This document shows positions 1 through 6,425 of a DNA stretch of 6,473 nucleotides, in pieces; the stretch's first letter is position 1, and each line of letters opens with the position of its first letter. The notes beneath the pieces were generated by a model. The model saw nothing but the letters and a program-made list of their open reading frames with translations. It searched no databases and was not told the DNA's origin. A program made the translations under genes and the position numbers. Source of the stretch: an uncultured Clostridia bacterium (lineage in GTDB: Bacteria > Bacillota > Clostridia > Oscillospirales > Acutalibacteraceae); NCBI GenBank assembly GCA_944384865.1, contig CALWVC010000084.1:1-6473 (forward strand). The letters run 5' to 3'.

Positions 1-476
1 CCCGGCAGTCTTTTCATGGTTTTGATACCGCCGATAAATTTTTCCAGCCGGTCGATTTCCGCTTTTAATTTGATCACTTCTTTTTTTGGCAACAGCTCAA
101 AGGTGCCGTCTTCCTCCATCTTGCGCAGCTGCGCGAGCCGGTCGATCCGCCGGCGGATGGTGCGGAAATTGGTCATCATACCGCCCAGCCAACGGGCGTT
201 GACAAAGGGCATCTCACAATAGGTGGCCTCGTCTTTAATGGATTCCTGCGCCTGTTTCTTGGTTCCGACAAACAGAATGTCTTTGCCGTCGGCGGAAAGA
301 TCGCGCACCAGATTATACGCTTCTTCCAGCTTTTTGACGGTTTTCTGCAGGTCGATGATGTAGATGCCGTTACGCTCGGTAAAAATGTAACGGGCCATCT
401 TGGGGTTCCAGCGTCTGGTCTGGTGGCCGAAATGCACACCGGCTTCCAGCAGCTGTTTCATGGATACTACTGACAT
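1..476 (-). CDS. rpsB: 30S ribosomal protein S2, N-terminal 158 residues (partial at window edge)
   Basis: This is a structural protein of the small ribosomal subunit, assembled late on the 30S body next to S1 where mRNA enters. The translation opens [20 protein letters not shown], and residues 6-19 match the S2 family signature. Further conserved blocks are [20 protein letters not shown] (21-40), DLQKT (42-46), FVGTKKQA (69-76) and [10 protein letters not shown] (95-104). A charged helical stretch at about 105-146 corresponds to the protruding S2 coiled coil. The start at 476 is preceded by a perfect AGGAGG (489-484) seven bases away; the internal Met6 lacks such a site. The gene runs off the left edge, so roughly the last third of a normal S2 (about 230-260 residues) is missing because of the window, not a mutation. 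In Firmicutes tsf usually follows rpsB, but it lies outside this window. The gene is divergent from the purine operon. Confidence 0.97.
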   Translation of the reverse strand, partial: MSVVSMKQLLEAGVHFGHQTRRWNPKMARYIFTERNGIYIIDLQKTVKKLEEAYNLVRDLSADGKDILFVGTKKQAQESIKDEATYCEMPFVNARWLGGMMTNFRTIRRRIDRLAQLRKMEEDGTFELLPKKEVIKLKAEIDRLEKFIGGIKTMKRLP

Positions 477-530
477 AATGGTTCCTCCTGATTTCGTTTT
501 TTCCTCCGCTTTGATCCGCTTGTGCCGCCA

Positions 531-545
531 CCGGGCGAAGCCCGG
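531..545 (-). promoter_or_regulatory. GC-rich hairpin in the rpsB 5' leader
   Basis: The leader between the predicted rpsB start site and the ribosome binding site contains CCGGGC-TTC-GCCCGG, a perfect 6-bp inverted repeat with a 3-nt loop. No T-run follows it in the direction of rpsB transcription, so it is not an intrinsic terminator. Ribosomal-protein leaders often carry structures bound by the encoded protein for autogenous control, and this could be part of one. A role here is inference; I do not recognise a named leader family. Confidence 0.35.
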
Positions 546-585
546 AACAGACAACACAATCCCAAAGCGTGCGTATTGCCGTAAT

Positions 586-614
586 AGTATAGCACAAACA
601 GGTCTTGAATGCAA
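586..614 (-). promoter_or_regulatory. Putative rpsB promoter, extended -10 type
   Basis: Reading the minus strand, TTGCAT (614-609) is followed by a 17-bp spacer and TATACT (591-586). A TG pair at 594-593 gives the extended -10 form TGCTATACT. The -35 is poor (TTG matches only), but the extended -10 compensates. The predicted start is near 579-580, which gives rpsB an untranslated leader of about 100 nt. The assignment rests on motif match and position only. Confidence 0.6.
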
Positions 615-701
615 CAATTATTTTGTCCGTAGCGATCAAAAAATACAGCGGATTCCAGCAAAACGCGGCAAACGGTAAAAATCCATTAAAATTTGTGAAA
701 A

Positions 702-723
702 ATTCGGGGGTTTCTTATCGAAT
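702..723. promoter_or_regulatory. Inverted repeat upstream of the purine promoter, possible operator
   Basis: ATTCG (702-706) and CGAAT (719-723) form a perfect 5-bp inverted repeat with a 12-bp spacer, ending 18 bp upstream of the -35 box at 742. Each arm carries the CGAA core of the Bacillus PurR box but matches the 13-base consensus at only 9 positions by my alignment. Arm orientation and spacing also differ from Bacillus PurR operators. It may be chance in an AT-rich stretch. Confidence 0.2.
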
Positions 724-741
724 ATACCGGCGGGCTGTTTC

Positions 742-770
742 TTGACAAGCCCTGTCGGAAGCGATATAAT
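742..770 (+). promoter_or_regulatory. Perfect consensus sigma-A/sigma-70 promoter for the leader RNA and purine operon
   Basis: TTGACA (742-747), a spacer of exactly 17 bp and TATAAT (765-770) match the housekeeping promoter consensus at all 12 positions. Transcription should start near 777, about 305 nt before the purC start codon. No other convincing promoter lies between here and purC; a TATCAT at 1039-1044 has no matching -35. This promoter therefore probably drives both the leader RNA and, by read-through, purC-purF-purB-guaA. Confidence 0.85.
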
Positions 771-776
771 ATTGTT

Positions 777-1015
777 GTATCTTCTATGATTGACTGCGGT
801 CAAGCTCGTTTTCCGTTGCGGCATATGGCAGATCACAGTTGTTTTGAGGCGTTTCATTTTGATGGAATATGGGAGATTGTGTGCATGTGCGAAACCTGCC
901 AGCTGTGTTATCATGCGCCGGCTGTCTGGATGTCCGGTCAGGCTGTGGGTTTTTGCGCGCGTTTAGCGTCGGATTTTGCCCCTCGGTGTGCAAGCAACGG
1001 GGGATTTTCATTTTT
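777..1015 (+). ncRNA. Structured leader RNA, 6S RNA-like candidate, upstream of purC
   Basis: No credible protein is encoded here, yet a perfect promoter precedes it and a long interrupted rod can be folded by hand. Stems read outside in: 808-819/994-1005 (12 continuous pairs, four of them G-U), 821-826/986-991, 827-832/975-980, 833-840/941-948, then an apical arm 874-880/921-927 and 881-887/912-918 capped by a loop of about 24 nt. The 3' strand between the 975-980 and 941-948 segments is looped out and can form a small hairpin, CGC-GTTTA-GCG (958-968). A rod of about 198 nt with an internal bubble, a 3'-strand hairpin and an apical arm is the 6S RNA architecture. Genomic links between 6S RNA and purine or one-carbon genes are known (E. 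coli ssrS-ygfA; the purD-linked RNA of Campylobacterota). I could not check conserved 6S bases, so an attenuator leader or unknown RNA remains possible. A small extra hairpin TTGAC-TGCG-GTCAA (790-803) precedes the rod. Confidence 0.45.
980..1015 (+). terminator. Weak intrinsic-terminator-like hairpin in the purine leader
   Basis: CCCTCG (980-985) can pair with CGGGGG (998-1003), including one G-U pair, around a 12-nt loop. An interrupted T-tract, ATTTTCATTTTT (1004-1015), follows. The stem is short and the T-run is broken by CA, so termination would be partial. That fits either the 3' end of a separate small RNA with read-through into purC, or an attenuator. Its 3' arm is the same sequence that closes the long rod with 808-819, so the two folds exclude each other. 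Confidence 0.4.
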
Positions 1016-1030
1016 AAAACCGGATGTGTT

Positions 1031-1066
1031 CTGATGGTTATCATTCCCGGCAGCCGGTGTAATCAG
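1031..1066 (+). promoter_or_regulatory. Alternative hairpins immediately upstream of the purC ribosome binding site
   Basis: CTGAT (1031-1035) can pair with ATCAG (1062-1066), enclosing an inner stem CCGG-CAG-CCGG (1047-1057). The same TGAT can instead pair with ATCA (1040-1043) around GGTT. The outer stem ends directly before the AAAGGA element (1067-1072) of the purC ribosome binding region, so folding here could influence purC translation. The stems are short and the regulatory role is inference. Confidence 0.25.
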
Positions 1067-1082
1067 AAAGGAAAAGGTGTAA

Positions 1083-1790
1083 ATGAAAAAGACAGCGTTG
1101 TTGTATGAGGGAAAAGCCAAAAAAGTGTATGATACCGATACGCCCGGCGTGGTGATTGTGGATTATAAAGACGACGCCACAGCGTTTAACGGGCAGAAAA
1201 AAGGCACGATTACCGGCAAGGGCGTGGTAAATAACCGGATGTCCAATTTTATGTTTCAAAAGCTGGAGAAACAGGGTGTCCCCACTCATTTTATCCGTGA
1301 GCTCAGCGACCGTGAAACCGCTGTGAAAAAGGTGGAGATCGTACCGGTAGAGGTGATCGTGCGCAATATCGCCGCCGGTTCTCTGGCCAAGCGGCTGGGG
1401 CTGGAAGAGGGCACAGTGCTGAAAGCGCCGGTGCTGGAGTTTTGTTATAAAAACGACGATCTGGGCGATCCGATGATCAATATTTCTCACGCGGTCGCCA
1501 TCGGGATCGCGACCAAAGACGAGTTGGACCAGATCGCGCAGATGGCCTATAAAGTCAATGAAATCATGGTCGAATATTTTAAATCGGTCAAGGTGATCCT
1601 GGTAGATTTTAAAATTGAGTTCGGGCGCTGCGACGGTAAAATCATTTTGGCCGACGAGATTTCGCCGGATACCTGCCGCTTCTGGGATGCGGACACCATG
1701 GAAAAGCTGGATAAAGACCGTTTCAGACGGGATATGGGCGGCGTAGAGGAAGCATACGCGGAAATGATGAAACGCCTCGGTCTGAACTGA
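1083..1790 (+). CDS. purC: Phosphoribosylaminoimidazole-succinocarboxamide synthase (SAICAR synthetase)
   Basis: This cytosolic enzyme of de novo purine synthesis condenses CAIR with L-aspartate using ATP to give SAICAR, ADP and phosphate. At 235 residues it has the usual bacterial single-domain length. The N-terminal YEGKAKKVY (8-16) belongs to the ATP-binding lobe, followed by the conserved [19 protein letters not shown] (29-47). Both family signatures are present: [14 protein letters not shown] (87-100) and LVDFKIEFG (173-181), then [14 protein letters not shown] (189-202), which lines the nucleotide and substrate site. The start is certain because an in-frame TAA lies directly before the ATG. 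The ribosome binding region AAAGGAAAAGGTG (1067-1079) is purine-rich, with two possible pairing registers. It is the first gene of the operon, and its SAICAR product is the substrate of PurB, two genes downstream. No key residue appears missing. Confidence 0.97.
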   Translation: MKKTALLYEGKAKKVYDTDTPGVVIVDYKDDATAFNGQKKGTITGKGVVNNRMSNFMFQKLEKQGVPTHFIRELSDRETAVKKVEIVPVEVIVRNIAAGSLAKRLGLEEGTVLKAPVLEFCYKNDDLGDPMINISHAVAIGIATKDELDQIAQMAYKVNEIMVEYFKSVKVILVDFKIEFGRCDGKIILADEISPDTCRFWDADTMEKLDKDRFRRDMGGVEEAYAEMMKRLGLN

Positions 1791-1826
1791 GCATTTTGGG
1801 CAACTTCTGAACAAAGGGGAAAAAAC

Positions 1827-3215
1827 ATGGCTTTACACGAGGAATGCGGCGTATTCGGGCTGTATGATTTTGACGGCGGCAACGTGGCGCCTTATGTGGC
1901 ATACGGTCTGGTGGCGCTGCAGCACCGGGGGCAGGAAAGCTGCGGTATCGCGATCACCCGCGATCGGGAGGTTGCACACTATAAAGACCTGGGGATGGTC
2001 GCCGACGTGCTGTCTGATAAGGTGTTAGAGCGGCTGGACGGCTATATGGCCATCGGACATGTTCGCTATTCTACACATGGCAGCTCCACCCGGGAAAATG
2101 CGCAGCCGCTGGTGATGCGCTATAAAAAGGGCACGCTGTCAATTGCCCATAACGGCAATCTGTCAAACAGCGACGAGTTGCGAGAAAAACTGGAAAATTC
2201 CGGCGCGGTGTTTCAGACCTCCACCGATTCCGAGACCATCGCTTATCTGATTGCCAAAGAACGGATTTTTTCAGGTAGTGTGGAGGAAGCGGTCCGAAAG
2301 GCGATGCTGAATCTTAAGGGCGCCTATTCGCTGCTGGTGATGAGCCCGCAGAAGCTGATTGCCGCCCGGGATCCTTATGGCTTCCGCCCGCTGTGCATGG
2401 GCAAATTCAACAATACCTATGTGTTTGCTTCAGAAACCTGCGCGCTGGACGCGGTGGGAGCGGAATATGTCCGGGATATCGAGCCGGGCGAGATCGTATT
2501 GGCGGATGAGCAGGGGGTGCGCACGGTGTCGAAGGTGCCGGCGACACCAGCGCCCTGTATTTTTGAATATATTTATTTTGCCAGACCCGACAGCGTTTTA
2601 AACGGCGTGAGCGTGCTCAAATCCCGCCAGAAAGCCGGCGCGTTGCTGGCACAGCAGCACCCGGTGGAGGCGGACGTGGTGATCGGCGTGCCGGATTCCG
2701 GCATCGACGCAGCGGTGGGTTATTCCAAGCAAAGCGGTATTCCGTATGAGCGGGGCTTTATTAAAAACAGCTATGTAGGCCGGTTTTTTTTTAAACCGAA
2801 ACAGAGCGACCGTGACCGGACCGTCAAGCTGAAGATCAATCCGCTGGCGGATAACGTGCGCGGCAAGCGGGTGGTGATGATCGACGATTCCATCGTCCGC
2901 GGGACCACCAGCGCGCGGATTGTGCAAATGATCCGTGACGCCGGCGCCAAAGAGGTGCATATGCGGGTGGCTTCGCCGCAGTTTTTGTGGCCCTGTTATT
3001 TTGGAACGGATATTCCGGACCGCAGTAATTTAGCGGCGGTCGGCCGTACCGACGAGGAGATCTGTCAACTGATCGGCGCCGATTCACTGGGCTTTTTGTC
3101 CATCGACTCTCTGCATGAGTTGATCGGTTCGGATCAGTTTTGCCGGGGCTGTTTTTCCGGCGAATATCCTTATGATGTGTCTAAAAAACTGGATTACGAC
3201 GATCTGATCTATTAA
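1827..3215 (+). CDS. purF: Amidophosphoribosyltransferase (glutamine PRPP amidotransferase), iron-sulfur type
   Basis: The enzyme catalyses the committed step of purine synthesis: PRPP plus glutamine gives 5-phosphoribosylamine, glutamate and pyrophosphate. At 462 residues it has normal length. Residues 1-6 (MALHEE) look like the short propeptide whose removal exposes Cys7 of CGVFGLYDF as the N-terminal nucleophile of the class II glutaminase domain; QHRGQES (32-38), RYSTHG (80-85) and AHNGNLSN (107-114) belong to that domain. The C-terminal phosphoribosyltransferase domain carries VVMIDDSIVRGTTS (349-362), the PRPP-binding loop. Cys244, Cys390, Cys439 and Cys442 sit where the 4Fe-4S ligands of the Bacillus enzyme lie, so the protein is probably oxygen-sensitive. 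The family is feedback-inhibited by purine nucleotides. An AAAGGGGA ribosome binding site (1813-1820) lies 36 nt or less after purC. Oddity: the active-site loop normally reading GRTFI is GRFFF (318-322), encoded by nine consecutive T. Confidence 0.97.
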   Translation: MALHEECGVFGLYDFDGGNVAPYVAYGLVALQHRGQESCGIAITRDREVAHYKDLGMVADVLSDKVLERLDGYMAIGHVRYSTHGSSTRENAQPLVMRYKKGTLSIAHNGNLSNSDELREKLENSGAVFQTSTDSETIAYLIAKERIFSGSVEEAVRKAMLNLKGAYSLLVMSPQKLIAARDPYGFRPLCMGKFNNTYVFASETCALDAVGAEYVRDIEPGEIVLADEQGVRTVSKVPATPAPCIFEYIYFARPDSVLNGVSVLKSRQKAGALLAQQHPVEADVVIGVPDSGIDAAVGYSKQSGIPYERGFIKNSYVGRFFFKPKQSDRDRTVKLKINPLADNVRGKRVVMIDDSIVRGTTSARIVQMIRDAGAKEVHMRVASPQFLWPCYFGTDIPDRSNLAAVGRTDEEICQLIGADSLGFLSIDSLHELIGSDQFCRGCFSGEYPYDVSKKLDYDDLIY

Positions 3216-3234
3216 CATATGAAGGAGTCTGACC

Positions 3235-4662
3235 ATGAAAAACAGCTATGAAAGCCCGTTATGTTCCCGCTATGCCAGCCCGGAGATGCAGTATATATTC
3301 TCGCCGGACATGAAATTTACCACCTGGCGCCGGCTGTGGATTGCGCTGGCTGAAACCGAACAGGCGCTGGGGCTGCCGATTACCGACGAGCAGATCGCCG
3401 AGCTGAAAGCGCATGTGGAGGATATCGATTATCAAGCCGCCGCCCGGTATGAAAAAGAATGCCGGCATGACGTGATGTCTCATATCAAGGCTTACGGTGA
3501 TCAGTGTCCGAAAGCGAAGGGCATCATTCATCTGGGAGCGACCTCCTGCTATGTAGGAGACAATACCGATTTGATCATCATGCGCAAAGGGCTGTTGCTG
3601 CTGCGGGACAAGCTGGTGACGGCGATCCGGCTGCTGGCGGAGTTCGCAAAAAAATATAAGGCGACCCCGACGCTGGCATTTACCCATTTTCAGCCGGCGC
3701 AGCCGACGACGGTGGGTAAACGCGCCACCCTGTGGATTCATGATCTGTGTATGGATCTGGAAGAGCTGGAGTTTGTGCTGGATCATTTGAAAATGCTGGG
3801 TTCCAAAGGCACCACCGGCACCCAGGCCAGCTTTATGGAACTGTTTGACGGCGATATCAATAAGGTTCGAAAGGCGGATCAGATGATTGCCGAGAAGATG
3901 GGCTTTTCGGCTGTTTACCCTGTATCGGGGCAGACCTATTCTCGCAAGGTAGATTCCAGAGTGTTGAATGTGTTGTCGGCGATTGCGCAGTCGGCTCATA
4001 AATTCAGCAATGATATTCGGCTGCTGCAGCATCTGAAAGAGGTGGAGGAGCCGTTTGAAAAAGGGCAGATCGGTTCGTCCGCCATGGCATATAAACGCAA
4101 TCCGATGCGCAGCGAACGGATCGCGTCGCTGTCCCGTTATGTGTTGACCGACGCGCTGAATCCGGCGATTACCGCTGCGACCCAATGGTTTGAGCGCACG
4201 CTGGACGATTCGGCCAATAAACGGATTTCGGTGGCCGAGGCGTTTTTGGCGACAGACGCGATTTTAAATCTGGTGATCAATGTGTCAGATGGACTGGTGG
4301 TTTATGAGCAGGTTATTCAACGTCATCTGCTGGAAGAACTGCCGTTTATGGCCACTGAGAATATTTTGATGGATGCGGTGAAGCTGGGCGGCGACCGGCA
4401 GGAGCTGCATGAAAAGATCCGGGTGCATTCGATGGCGGCGGCGCGCCAGGTCAAAGAATTTGGCAAACCAAACGACCTGCTGCACCGCATTGCGGAGGAT
4501 CCGGCGTTCGGCATGCAGTATGAGGATCTGGTTCAGCTGATGGAACCGAAAAACTTCACCGGTGCCGCAACACTGCAGACCGAGTCATTTTTAAACGATG
4601 TAGTGCAGCCGATTTTACAGACGCATCAGTCGGTAGACGCGCTGCCGGAAATCAACGTATAA
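3235..4662 (+). CDS. purB: Adenylosuccinate lyase, long (about 475-residue) subfamily
   Basis: The enzyme removes fumarate twice in purine metabolism: SAICAR to AICAR on the way to IMP, and adenylosuccinate to AMP. It belongs to the fumarase/aspartase superfamily of all-helical homotetramers whose active sites form between subunits. Visible motifs are RHDVMSH (77-83), [14 protein letters not shown] (99-112), [14 protein letters not shown] (150-163) with His151 as the expected general acid, and the signature loop [15 protein letters not shown] (280-294) with catalytic serine at 281 or 282. The [14 protein letters not shown] form and 475-residue length resemble the animal-type lyase rather than the roughly 430-residue Bacillus PurB. 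The start is supported by AAGGAG (3222-3227) seven bases upstream, 19 nt after purF. It acts on the product of purC in the same operon. No damage is seen; the antisense open frame across its first half is a codon-bias shadow. Confidence 0.96.
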   Translation: MKNSYESPLCSRYASPEMQYIFSPDMKFTTWRRLWIALAETEQALGLPITDEQIAELKAHVEDIDYQAAARYEKECRHDVMSHIKAYGDQCPKAKGIIHLGATSCYVGDNTDLIIMRKGLLLLRDKLVTAIRLLAEFAKKYKATPTLAFTHFQPAQPTTVGKRATLWIHDLCMDLEELEFVLDHLKMLGSKGTTGTQASFMELFDGDINKVRKADQMIAEKMGFSAVYPVSGQTYSRKVDSRVLNVLSAIAQSAHKFSNDIRLLQHLKEVEEPFEKGQIGSSAMAYKRNPMRSERIASLSRYVLTDALNPAITAATQWFERTLDDSANKRISVAEAFLATDAILNLVINVSDGLVVYEQVIQRHLLEELPFMATENILMDAVKLGGDRQELHEKIRVHSMAAARQVKEFGKPNDLLHRIAEDPAFGMQYEDLVQLMEPKNFTGAATLQTESFLNDVVQPILQTHQSVDALPEINV

Positions 4663-4690
4663 GAATTGATCATATAAGGGAGATTGTCAA

Positions 4691-6217
4691 ATGGACAAAC
4701 AGACTGTGATTGTTCTGGATTTCGGCGGACAATATAACCAGTTGATCGCCCGGCGGGTGCGGGAGTGCAACGTTTATTGCGAGGTGCTGCCGTTTCACAC
4801 GCCCATTGAGCGGATTCGCGCATATAACCCGGTGGGAATCATCTTTACCGGCGGTCCGGCAGATGTGTTTGACGACAACAGCCCCAAGGCTGATCCGGCG
4901 ATTTTTACGCTGGGCGTGCCGGTGCTGGGCATCTGTTACGGGCTGCAATATATGTGCCAGGCTTTTGGCGGCCAGGTGTATTCTGCGCCGGTACGGGAAT
5001 ATGGGAAAACCGGCATCTGGTATGACGCCCGCTGCCCATTGTTTGACGATGTGGAATCTCCCGCGTTTTGCTGGATGAGTCATACCAACCAGGTCAAAAC
5101 GGTGCCAAACGGGTTTGAAATCGTTGCGCATACCGCCGATTGCCCGGTGGCTGCGATGCAGGATCCCGTTCGCCGGATGTATGGCGTGCAGTTTCACCCC
5201 GAAGTGATGCACACCAAAAACGGCGAGAAAATGCTGCATAATTTTTTATATAAGGTTTGCGGCTGTACCGGCGACTGGACAATGAGCGGCTATGCGCAGG
5301 CGCAAGTGGCCGAGATTCGGAAAAAGGTCGGCGACGGCAAAGTGTTGTTGGCGCTGTCTGGCGGGGTGGATTCCTCGGTGGCTGCTGCGCTGCTTTCCAG
5401 AGCGGTGGGCGACCAGCTGACCTGCATTTTTGTAGATACCGGTATGATGCGCAAAAACGAAGGCGACGAGGTGCAGGCTGCGTTTGAAGACAGCGGCATG
5501 CAGTTTATCCGGGTGAATGCCGAAGCGCGGTTTTTAGAGAAGCTCAAAGGGGTAGACGATCCGGAACGCAAGCGTAAAATCATCGGTGAAGAGTTTATCC
5601 GGGTGTTTGAAGCCGAAGCGAAAAAGCTCGGCCGGGTAGATTTTCTGGTGCAAGGCACGATTTATCCGGATATTATCGAGTCTGGCCTGGGTGACGCCGC
5701 TGTGATCAAAAGCCATCACAATGTGGGCGGTCTGCCGAATTACGTGGATTTTAAAGAGATCATTGAGCCGCTGCGCCCGCTGTTTAAGGATGAAGTCCGG
5801 GCGTTGGGCCGTGAGCTGGGGCTGCCGGAGTATCTGGTAACCCGTCAGCCGTTCCCGGGGCCGGGGCTGGCAATCCGGGTGATCGGTGAGATTACCAAGG
5901 AAAAGCTGGAGATCCTGCGGGAAGCTGACGCGGTAGTTCGGGAGGAAATCGCGGGCTGCGGTGTGGATGCCAACCAATATTTCGCGGTGCTGACCAATGT
6001 GCGCTCAGTGGGCGTGATGGGCGACGCGCGGACCTATGACTATATGGTGGCGGTGCGCGCGGTGTCTACTACCGATTTCATGACCGCTGATTACTGTAAA
6101 ATCCCTTATGAAACGCTGGATAAGATCTCTTCCCGGCTGGTGAACGAGGTGCAGCATATTAACCGCGTCGTATATGATATTACCTCAAAACCACCCGCGA
6201 CGATTGAGTGGGAATAA
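4691..6217 (+). CDS. guaA: GMP synthase (glutamine-hydrolysing), two-domain
   Basis: The enzyme aminates XMP to GMP using glutamine and ATP, the last step of the guanine branch. The 508 residues comprise an N-terminal class I glutaminase (about 5-190) with nucleophile Cys82 in GICYGLQ and triad partners His169 and Glu171 in VQFHPEV. An ATP pyrophosphatase domain follows, with the PP-loop [10 protein letters not shown] (221-230). The C-terminal XMP-binding/dimerisation domain contains [14 protein letters not shown] (384-397) and ends in the conserved [10 protein letters not shown] (499-508). AAGGGAG (4676-4682) lies eight bases before the ATG, 28 nt after purB. It is the last gene of the operon and is followed by a 169-nt untranslated stretch and a strong terminator. 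guaB, which makes XMP, is absent here. The gene is complete, with all catalytic motifs intact. Confidence 0.97.
   Translation: MDKQTVIVLDFGGQYNQLIARRVRECNVYCEVLPFHTPIERIRAYNPVGIIFTGGPADVFDDNSPKADPAIFTLGVPVLGICYGLQYMCQAFGGQVYSAPVREYGKTGIWYDARCPLFDDVESPAFCWMSHTNQVKTVPNGFEIVAHTADCPVAAMQDPVRRMYGVQFHPEVMHTKNGEKMLHNFLYKVCGCTGDWTMSGYAQAQVAEIRKKVGDGKVLLALSGGVDSSVAAALLSRAVGDQLTCIFVDTGMMRKNEGDEVQAAFEDSGMQFIRVNAEARFLEKLKGVDDPERKRKIIGEEFIRVFEAEAKKLGRVDFLVQGTIYPDIIESGLGDAAVIKSHHNVGGLPNYVDFKEIIEPLRPLFKDEVRALGRELGLPEYLVTRQPFPGPGLAIRVIGEITKEKLEILREADAVVREEIAGCGVDANQYFAVLTNVRSVGVMGDARTYDYMVAVRAVSTTDFMTADYCKIPYETLDKISSRLVNEVQHINRVVYDITSKPPATIEWE
6191..6217 (+). other. guaA 3' end: potential attachment site for integrative elements
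   Basis: The last codons, encoding PPATIEWE plus stop, are the conserved segment that several integrative elements and genomic islands use as attB in other bacteria. No second copy of GAGTGGGAATAA occurs in the remaining 256 bases and no integrase gene is visible. The site therefore appears unoccupied within the window. This is family knowledge applied by analogy. Confidence 0.25.
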
Positions 6218-6386
6218 AAAACGGAAGCCGAAAAGTCCAGTCATACCAACGGTTTTCCAGTTTCGCCCACCCGTTTTGATAACACTTTGATAACACTTCT
6301 TCCAAGTGCCATTATTCTGAAATTCCGAGGGTTTCGGGGTTACAGATGATTTCCGGCGGCTTGGACGAAGCACAGAACCATATTTT
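6218..6386 (+). other. 169-nt untranslated region between guaA and its terminator
   Basis: No credible gene was found. A loose hairpin, GGAAGCCG (6223-6230) with CGGTTTTCC (6250-6258), one bulge and one G-U pair, lacks a following T-run. A smaller stem CCGA/TCGG lies near 6325-6337. The only frames crossing it are a 62-codon minus-strand frame reaching into guaA and a 40-codon plus-strand frame running through the terminator. Neither has a ribosome binding site or recognisable motif. Confidence 0.5.
6275..6296 (+). repeat. Perfect 11-bp tandem repeat, two copies
   Basis: TTTGATAACAC occurs at 6275-6285 and again directly adjacent at 6286-6296 with no mismatch. It lies 58 bases after the guaA stop codon, inside the untranslated region. 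Short tandem direct repeats next to an attachment site can be arm-type recombinase binding sites, but a local duplication is equally possible. Confidence 0.8.
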
Positions 6387-6425
6387 AAGCCCGTACCGAT
6401 GGGTCTACATCGGTACGGGCTTTTT
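6387..6425 (+). terminator. Strong intrinsic terminator of the purine operon
   Basis: AAGCCCGTACCGATG (6387-6401) pairs perfectly with 6408-6422 over 15 bp around the six-base loop GGTCTA. Five T (6421-6425) follow. There is no comparable T-run on the minus-strand side, so it terminates plus-strand transcription, that is, guaA and the operon upstream. Confidence 0.92.

Noticed and set aside
1016..1044. Second promoter just upstream of purC using TATCAT at 1039-1044
   Set aside because: The -10 is plausible, but no TTGACA-like hexamer lies 15-19 bp upstream, so the consensus promoter at 742-770 is preferred.
777..1082. Guanine, ZTP (pfl) or PRPP (ykkC) riboswitch in the purine leader
   Set aside because: I looked for the conserved cores of each (for example TCTACC and GTAAA, CCGCCTGGGC, GGTCCGAGAG) and none is present in order.
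786..1108. Open frames of 82 and 79 codons on the plus strand (starts at 786 and 869) and overlapping minus-strand frames across the purine leader
   Set aside because: No ribosome binding sites, no recognisable protein motif, cysteine- and tryptophan-containing translations unlike real small proteins, and the region is better explained as structured RNA.
1041..1814. 257-codon minus-strand frame antisense to purC
   Set aside because: It is a codon-bias shadow of an unmistakable purC; no ribosome binding site was identified and the histidine/phenylalanine-rich translation matches no family I know.
3259..4185. 308-codon minus-strand frame antisense to purB
   Set aside because: It lies wholly within purB, which has complete catalytic motifs; the translation is rich in Arg, Gln and His as expected from reverse reading of GC-rich codons.
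6185..6373. 62-codon minus-strand frame overlapping the guaA 3' end
   Set aside because: No ribosome binding site, no motif, and it ends inside the conserved guaA tail; it could be a remnant but nothing supports coding.
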